Below, piece by piece: positions 59,313-64,000 of a stretch of 64,000 nt of DNA. Both the position numbers and the translations under genes were made by a program. The notes beneath the pieces were generated by a model. It made no database searches, was not told the origin of the DNA, and saw nothing but the letters and a program-made list of their open reading frames with translations. Origin of the DNA: Hymenobacter sp. DG01 (lineage in GTDB: Bacteria > Bacteroidota > Bacteroidia > Cytophagales > Hymenobacteraceae). The stretch spans positions 930,001 to 994,000 of the forward strand of contig NZ_CP040936.1 of the NCBI RefSeq assembly GCF_006352025.1. Direction: 5' to 3'. Each line of letters begins with the position of its first letter. Position 1 is the stretch's first letter.

Positions 59313-59345
59313 AAAAGCCGCTTCCCAACCCGGGAAGCGGCTTTT
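59313..59345 (-). terminator. Terminator of the DUF3127 gene
   Basis: AAAAGCCGCTTCCC (59313-59326) and GGGAAGCGGCTTTT (59332-59345) with a 5-nt loop; on the minus strand it ends in T-runs. Confidence 0.85.
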
Positions 59346-59377
59346 GCTTACTGCCTATAGCAGCCTGCGCCTCACAG

Positions 59378-59800
59378 TTAGAAGGGCAGGTCGTTGTCGT
59401 CGTCGGAGGTAATCGGGGCGGCCGAGGCACGCAGGTTGGGGTTTTGGTTCTGGGCCGGAGCAGCTGCGCGCGGGGCAGCCTGCTGGTAGTTGCCACCGCC
59501 CTGGGGAGCCGAAGCGCCACCAGCACCCGACTCAATGCGCCAGGCCTCAAGGTTGGTGAAGTACAGCATCTGGCCGTTCTTGTTGAACCCACGGCCCCGC
59601 AGGTTAAAGGAGATTTTCACCTCATCACCTACTTTATAAGAGTCGATGAGGGCCGTCTTATCCTGTACCAGCTGGAACTTGATATGCTCGGGATACTGGC
59701 CGTCTACGACCTCCAGCACGAACTCGCGCTTGCGGAATTTTTCGCTCACCTGCTGTTCGTCGAAAATCTCGTGCAGGCGGCCGGTAGCTTCGTAAGCCAT
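59378..59800 (-). CDS. DUF3127 protein (OB-fold, SSB-like)
   Basis: From ATG 59800 a 140-aa protein. The N-terminal 85 residues (MAYEATGRLHEIFDEQQVSE; REFVLEVVDGQYPEHIKFQL; KVGDEVKISFNLRGRGF) match DUF3127, an OB-fold family found mainly in Bacteroidota. The C-terminus is Gly/Pro/Gln/Ala-rich and ends in DDDNDLPF, the acidic tip used by SSB to recruit partners. This strongly suggests an SSB-like single-stranded DNA-binding role. A TAGGTTTG promoter box lies at 59837-59844. Confidence 0.9.
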   Translation of the reverse strand: MAYEATGRLHEIFDEQQVSEKFRKREFVLEVVDGQYPEHIKFQLVQDKTALIDSYKVGDEVKISFNLRGRGFNKNGQMLYFTNLEAWRIESGAGGASAPQGGGNYQQAAPRAAAPAQNQNPNLRASAAPITSDDDNDLPF

Positions 59801-59836
59801 AAGAAAAATAGGTTTGGGAAGTTGAAAACAGTAAAC

Positions 59837-59844
59837 CAAACCTA
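59837..59844 (-). promoter_or_regulatory. -7 box TAGGTTTG of the DUF3127 gene
   Basis: Minus strand TAGGTTTG fits TAnnTTTG, 36 bp before the ATG at 59800. No clear -33 TTG. Confidence 0.5.
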
Positions 59845-59902
59845 CGAAAAAAAACGCGGTTCGTTCGGGTGAATCCGGGCCGGTTGAGCTCAGTTGCTTG
59901 CC

Positions 59903-59910
59903 TACCTTTG
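59903..59910 (+). promoter_or_regulatory. -7 box TACCTTTG of the isoaspartyl peptidase gene
   Basis: TACCTTTG with a TTG 16 bp upstream (59884-59886) matches the Bacteroidota promoter, 38 bp before the start at 59949. Confidence 0.55.
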
Positions 59911-59948
59911 TCTTGCGTTTTTGCTTACCCGCTAATTTTTTTCGCTTT

Positions 59949-60938
59949 ATGACAAATTCCTTCGCTTTGGCTTTGCACGGCGGCGCCGGCACTATCTCGC
60001 CCCAGTCCATGACTCCGGAAAAAGAGCAGGAGTACCGGGCGGCGCTCGGCCAGGCTCTGGCCATTGGCTACGCCGTGCTCGGTCGCGGTGGCTCGGCGCT
60101 GGAAGCGGTGGAGCTGGCCGTTCGTAGCCTCGAAGATTGCCCGCTGTTTAATGCCGGCCGCGGCGCTGTATTCACCCACGAAGGGCACCACGAAATGGAC
60201 GCTGCTATTATGGACGGGCGCATCCGCGCCGCCGGAGCCGTAACCGGGGTGCGCAGCGTGCAGAATCCCATCCGGGCCGCGCGCCTGGTAATGGACAAAA
60301 CCGAACACGTACTGCTGGGCTACCCCGGCGCCGATGCCCTGGCCCGCCAGCACGGCCTGCCCATGCAGCCCCCGGAATACTTCTTTACCCAGCAGCGCTA
60401 CGATCAGCTGCAGGAAGCCCTGGCCGAAGGCCGCATGCGCCTTGACCATAGCGAGGCGCTGGAAACGGAAGCGCCGCTGCAGGAGCCCGCTGCGTTTCCT
60501 AACGAAGACCCGAAAAAGAAAATGGGTACCGTGGGGGCAGTAGCCCTCGACGTGCACGGCAACCTGGCCGCCGCCACCAGCACCGGCGGCATGACTAACA
60601 AGCAGTACTCCCGCATCGGCGACTCACCCATCATCGGGGCGGGCACCTTCGCCGACAACCGCACCTGTGCCATCAGCTGCACCGGGCACGGCGAGTTCTT
60701 TCTGCGCGCCGTGGTGGCCCACGATATCAGCTGCCTGATGGAGTACCGGGGCCTGAGCTTGTCGGAGGCTTGCCGCATTGTGGTGCACGACAAGCTGGCG
60801 CCCATCGGCGGGGAGGGCGGGCTGGTGGCTGTGGACGCGGCCGGTAACGTGGCCCTACCCTTCAACTCCGAAGGCATGTACCGAGCCTACCAAACCTCGG
60901 CCGACGCCGCTCCGTTCGTGGCCATTTACAAGGAGTAG
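59949..60938 (+). CDS. Isoaspartyl peptidase / plant-type L-asparaginase
   Basis: A 329-aa Ntn-hydrolase that should be processed before Thr194 (KKKMGTVGAVALD) to give alpha and beta chains. Other hallmarks are ALHGGAGTISPQS at the start, NAGRGAVFTHEG and ATSTGGMTNKQYSRIGDSPI. It removes isoaspartyl residues from peptides and may cleave asparagine. ATG 59949 starts the family N-terminus; the upstream frame from 59898 overlaps the promoter. Confidence 0.92.
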   Translation: MTNSFALALHGGAGTISPQSMTPEKEQEYRAALGQALAIGYAVLGRGGSALEAVELAVRSLEDCPLFNAGRGAVFTHEGHHEMDAAIMDGRIRAAGAVTGVRSVQNPIRAARLVMDKTEHVLLGYPGADALARQHGLPMQPPEYFFTQQRYDQLQEALAEGRMRLDHSEALETEAPLQEPAAFPNEDPKKKMGTVGAVALDVHGNLAAATSTGGMTNKQYSRIGDSPIIGAGTFADNRTCAISCTGHGEFFLRAVVAHDISCLMEYRGLSLSEACRIVVHDKLAPIGGEGGLVAVDAAGNVALPFNSEGMYRAYQTSADAAPFVAIYKE

Positions 60939-61109
60939 CTGCCTCCCCGTTTTTGCGCCTATATATATAAGGAGTAGCCACAGAAAGCAGGAGGGAGGGT
61001 TTAAGTTGAGTATAAATCTGATAGTCAGATAATAAAGTAGGAAATCCGTGCTTTTTCTGAACCAGTAGCCCATGACAGCCCTACCCCCATGCGTAAGGCA
61101 AAGCCCAGC

Positions 61110-61149
61110 AACGAAAAAAGGCTTCCCGAGCGGGAAGCCTTTTTTCGTT
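61110..61149. terminator. Perfect 18-bp bidirectional terminator
   Basis: AACGAAAAAAGGCTTCCC (61110-61127) and GGGAAGCCTTTTTTCGTT (61132-61149) around GAGC, between the convergent isoaspartyl peptidase and cyanophycinase genes. Confidence 0.9.
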
Positions 61150-61168
61150 GGTAGAACACAGGGCTAGC

Positions 61169-62107
61169 TTAAACAGCCGGTGCCGGTTCGTTGGCATCCT
61201 GGCCGGCAGTCAGGCGGACCGACTCAGCCGCCTGCAGGCGAATTTTCAGGTCGGGGTAGAATTCGCGCTGCCCGATGTCATAGACGTTGCCTTTCACCAG
61301 CACGTGCAGCAGCATTTTCTCAATCGAAATGGCCTCGCCTTTCTTGGCAGCCGCCGCGTTGTTGTGCTCTAGTTGGTGCCCATCCATGATGATGACCAGA
61401 TTGGAGCCAATGGTTTCAATCTGGTTGCCCTCGGTGATGAGCACGCCGGTGTCCTCGCCCAGCCCGATGCCAATGAGCTTGGGGTGTAGCGCTACCGCCT
61501 CAATCAGGCGGCCAAAGCGGCCCCGTTTCACAAAGTGCGAGTCAATGACGACGTTGTTGATGAAGCCCAGGCCGGTGCCCATCTTCACAGCTCCCTTCAT
61601 TAGCGCATCCGGCACGCTGCCGCCCTTGATCATGGTTTTGGACATGGCCATGGCCCCGGCCGAGGTGCCCGCAATAATAAAGTTGGGCTGGTGGTAGTAC
61701 CGCTCCCGCAGCATAGCCAGAAACTCGGTGCCGCCGAAGATATCGGTCAGGCGCGACTGGTTTCCTCCCGAAAACATCACGATATCGGCCAGCTTAAGGC
61801 GCTCGATATATTCAGGCTGCAGCGCATCTTCCGGCACCCGAATGTCCATTATGCTCACGTTGTTGCAGTTGAGCATGGTAAAGGACGAAATGTAGATGCG
61901 GGCTACCTCCTCCGGAATCATAGAAGCGGTGGTGATTACCTCAATCCGGGGATCTTCCTTGCCCGACTCCAAAACAACCCGCTTCAGAATGCCCAGCTCG
62001 AAAAAGTTGAGGTAATATTTCTTTTTGGTGCGCGGGTTAGGGTAGGTGCCCTTGTCTTCATTGCCTCCAATAGCAATGAGCTTACCGAGCGGTTTGGAAT
62101 TTTTCAA
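61169..62107 (-). CDS. Cyanophycinase-like serine peptidase (S51)
   Basis: A 312-aa protein. GTSAGAMAMS holds the nucleophile Ser149, and DIVMFSGGNQSRL matches the S51 nucleotide-elbow region. The N-terminus, KPLGKLIAIGGNEDKGTY, is typical of cyanophycinases, which degrade beta-aspartyl-arginine storage polymer; the neighbouring isoaspartyl peptidase acts on the beta-aspartyl dipeptide released. The pair, convergent and separated by one terminator, suggests a cyanophycin or isoaspartyl-peptide degradation pair. The predicted start is TTG 62107; no ATG fits better. Confidence 0.88.
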   Translation of the reverse strand: MKNSKPLGKLIAIGGNEDKGTYPNPRTKKKYYLNFFELGILKRVVLESGKEDPRIEVITTASMIPEEVARIYISSFTMLNCNNVSIMDIRVPEDALQPEYIERLKLADIVMFSGGNQSRLTDIFGGTEFLAMLRERYYHQPNFIIAGTSAGAMAMSKTMIKGGSVPDALMKGAVKMGTGLGFINNVVIDSHFVKRGRFGRLIEAVALHPKLIGIGLGEDTGVLITEGNQIETIGSNLVIIMDGHQLEHNNAAAAKKGEAISIEKMLLHVLVKGNVYDIGQREFYPDLKIRLQAAESVRLTAGQDANEPAPAV

Positions 62108-62300
62108 AGCAGAAAATCAGCTTAATCAACACAACTAGTAAAGAACCAGCTTCTGCAAGCAAGGTTCAGGCCACCTCCGGCGGGGCCAGGCAGGTAAACA
62201 AGCCAGAGCCGTCGGCTTGTTCCGGCGCGCTCGGTTTTGGCCGTACCAAATAACAGCATACCCCGCGGCAGCGCGGTAGCTTCTGGCCGAAACCATCCGG

Positions 62301-64000
62301 CTACTCGGCCGGTTTGCCCAGGAGCGCGTCGAAGGTGCTGGTTGCTACCGCGTGGTAGTTGCCACGCGCCTCGGCGTAAATGCGGCGGGCCTGGTCGGCG
62401 CCACCCGGCACGGCCAGCAGGGCCCGGTACAGAGGTACTAAGAATTTGCGCCGCCCCACCCGCGTCATAAACTGGTGCAGTGCTGCCTGGGCTGGCTCGT
62501 ATCCGGCCGCAATGGTGTGCGGGAACCAAGCCGCCAGGATTTCGGAATTGCCCGAATGAGTAAACCCGAAAGTGGTATCCAGCTCCGTCAGCTGCGCCGT
62601 CGTCAGGCCCGGGGGCAACCCCTGCAGGAAGTGAACCCACTCGTGACTGCTCCAGGAAGTGGTGTCGAGGGCTGCGGCCGGCGTACCATCCTGCCACTGC
62701 CGCAGAGCTTCTGTTACCGCCGTGAATCGGGATGCCGAAACCGGCGGTGCTACCGCGGGTAAGCCGGGCCCCTGAATCCAGGCATCCAGCTGCAGCTGTT
62801 CTTCCAGCCCGGGATGCTGGTCCAGCAATTCTTGTCGCAGGTAAAGCACAAAGGAGGCCGTGTCCATGCTGCGGAAGCTATGGCGGGCAAAGTACTCCTT
62901 GATAAACGTGTCGAGCGCTTCGCGGCCGACAAAGTGTTCCAGGGTCCGGAGCAGGTAGTTGCCCTTTTCGTAGGCAATTTCATTGAGTCCCTCGTCGGGG
63001 TCGCGCCCGGCCAGGTTGAGGTGCAGGTGGGTATCGGGGCTGGTATGACCCAACTCGTCCAGAGTGTGGAGCAGGGCGGTGTGGCCCAGCACCTGCAACA
63101 TATCGGCATAGGTACGGCCATAGAGCTCCTCCATAATGCGCCGCTCGAAATACACCGTGAAGCCTTCATTCAGCCAGAAGTCATTCCAGGTGGCGTTGGT
63201 TACCAGGTTGCCGCTCCAGGAGTGCGCCAGCTCGTGGGCCACCAGGCTCGTCAGGCTCCGGTCGCCGGCCAGGATGGTAGGCGTCACGAATGTTAGTCTG
63301 GGATTTTCCATGCCCCCGAACGGGAAGGAGGGGGGCAGCACCAACAAGTCGTACCGCTCCCAGCGGTAGGGGCCATACAGATCCTCGGCCGCCGTTACCA
63401 TTTTTTCCAGGTCGCTGAATTCATCCGCCGCGCCGGGCAGGGTAACAGCCTCGGCGTACACCCCTGTGCGGGCGCTCAAAGGATGAAACTCTAGGTCGCC
63501 TACGGCCAGAGCCATGAGGTAGGCCGGAATAGGCTGGCTCATGCGGAAGTGATACTCGCCGGTTGCCGTGCGCTCCTGCGGATTTTCGGCGCTCATCAGG
63601 GCAAGCAGCGGGGCGGGCACCTGCGCCCGGGCCTCATATGTGAAGCGTACCCCGGGCGAGTCCTGGCAGGGCAACCAGGTGCGGGCCAGGATGGCCTGCG
63701 ACTGGGTGAATAGAAACGGTTGCCGCCGTCCGGCCGTTTGCTCCGGCGCCAGCCACTGCAGGGCCGCCGCTCCGGGCAAGGTCCGGTACCGAATCGTGAC
63801 GGCAGCGGTATCGGGCTGCAGACGGATGCGCAGACACTGGCCCAGTACCGGATCGGCCGGGCCCAGGGTAAAGGAAGTGGGCGTTCCGGCGGGTCCGTTC
63901 AGCAGTACCTCATCAATACTAAGGTCGCGGGTATCCAGCAGCAGCTCCGTTGCGCCGGCGTGGTTGCTGAGTTGCCAGGTAGCAGTTCCAGCCAGCGTGC
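62301..64000 (-). CDS. M1-family metallopeptidase (leukotriene A4 hydrolase-like), N-terminus cut by window edge
   Basis: The visible part is about 565 residues including upstream sequence that continues past 64,000 (TELLLDTRDLSIDEVLLNGP precedes TIRYRTLPGAAALQWL). The substrate-binding motif is FPFGGMENPRLTFVTPTILA (GxMEN); the zinc motif is VAHELAHSWSGN with the third ligand Glu in LNEGFTVYFERRIMEELYG. The C-terminal helical domain is of the LTA4-hydrolase type. It is an aminopeptidase, probably periplasmic or cytosolic, of unknown substrate. Confidence 0.9.
   Translation of the reverse strand, partial: TLAGTATWQLSNHAGATELLLDTRDLSIDEVLLNGPAGTPTSFTLGPADPVLGQCLRIRLQPDTAAVTIRYRTLPGAAALQWLAPEQTAGRRQPFLFTQSQAILARTWLPCQDSPGVRFTYEARAQVPAPLLALMSAENPQERTATGEYHFRMSQPIPAYLMALAVGDLEFHPLSARTGVYAEAVTLPGAADEFSDLEKMVTAAEDLYGPYRWERYDLLVLPPSFPFGGMENPRLTFVTPTILAGDRSLTSLVAHELAHSWSGNLVTNATWNDFWLNEGFTVYFERRIMEELYGRTYADMLQVLGHTALLHTLDELGHTSPDTHLHLNLAGRDPDEGLNEIAYEKGNYLLRTLEHFVGREALDTFIKEYFARHSFRSMDTASFVLYLRQELLDQHPGLEEQLQLDAWIQGPGLPAVAPPVSASRFTAVTEALRQWQDGTPAAALDTTSWSSHEWVHFLQGLPPGLTTAQLTELDTTFGFTHSGNSEILAAWFPHTIAAGYEPAQAALHQFMTRVGRRKFLVPLYRALLAVPGGADQARRIYAEARGNYHAVATSTFDALLGKPAE

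Noticed and set aside
58279..59592. 437-aa version of the SDR protein
   Set aside because: The added 148 N-terminal residues overlap the DUF3127 gene in antisense and are low-complexity; the SDR motif begins right after ATG 59148.
62122..62697. 191-aa minus-strand ORF at the end of the M1 peptidase
   Set aside because: It runs in a shifted frame across the C-terminus of the M1 gene and is rich in Gly, Arg and Pro as expected of a shadow frame.
1..64000. tRNA or rRNA genes
   Set aside because: No cloverleaf with a TTCGA-type T-loop or conserved rRNA segment was recognised by eye; a tRNA scan was not possible.

Overview
The window looks like a chromosomal segment of a GC-rich Bacteroidota, most likely Hymenobacter or a close relative. 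The host-type genes (DUF1571, DUF3127, S46 peptidase, HI0933-like flavoproteins, DisA_N-type cyclase, DUF4112) are typical of Cytophagales, and promoters of the Bacteroidota form TAnnTTTG precede several genes. No tRNA, rRNA or CRISPR array was seen. The genus is inferred from gene content and style; no marker gene is present.

Positions 1 to about 19,060 are an accessory island, visibly richer in A+T than the rest and full of unrecognised genes. From the left it holds the 5' end of a type I restriction hsdR-like gene cut by the window edge; an iteron-like array of seven good and one poor copy with 21-22 bp periodicity beside an AT-rich tract; a serine recombinase; a two-gene operon encoding an unknown 135-aa protein and a 521-aa protein carrying palm-polymerase motifs; an unknown 328-aa protein; an XRE regulator facing a frameshifted MORN/OmpA-like gene; a run of small envelope-type genes (zinc-ribbon membrane protein, L,D-transpeptidase-like, CAP-like, TPR); two orphan genes; a 1,662-aa STAND-like NTPase with a C-terminal phospholipase-D-like domain, a strong candidate for an anti-phage defence protein; decayed fragments of a second polymerase and a second AT-hook gene; an intact AT-hook gene; and a tyrosine integrase whose start lies about 65 bp from the first chromosomal gene. 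Iterons, resolvase and replicase-like protein on one side and integrase on the other suggest an integrated plasmid-like or phage-satellite-like element.

Positions 19,065 to 64,000 are ordinary GC-rich chromosome: a NarL-type response regulator, a diadenylate cyclase-domain protein, two HI0933-like flavoproteins, a cation/proton antiporter, a ClC channel, MscS, a cytosine deaminase-like enzyme, AddB-like and AddA-like recombination nucleases separated by four unrelated genes, an MFS exporter, a cold-shock protein, a DEAD-box helicase with an RGG tail, SDR enzymes, an amidohydrolase, an S46 peptidase of predicted DPP11 type, DinB and AlbA_2 proteins, an isoaspartyl peptidase, a cyanophycinase-like peptidase and a partial M1 aminopeptidase. 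Two small AT-rich islets (40,100-40,466 and 57,156-57,557) interrupt it.

The chromosome also carries four REP-like hairpins between genes, many strong terminator hairpins, and a conspicuous excess of the octamer GGGTAGGG. Three likely broken or frameshifted genes are described (5643-7200, 33390-34619, 40100-40466).
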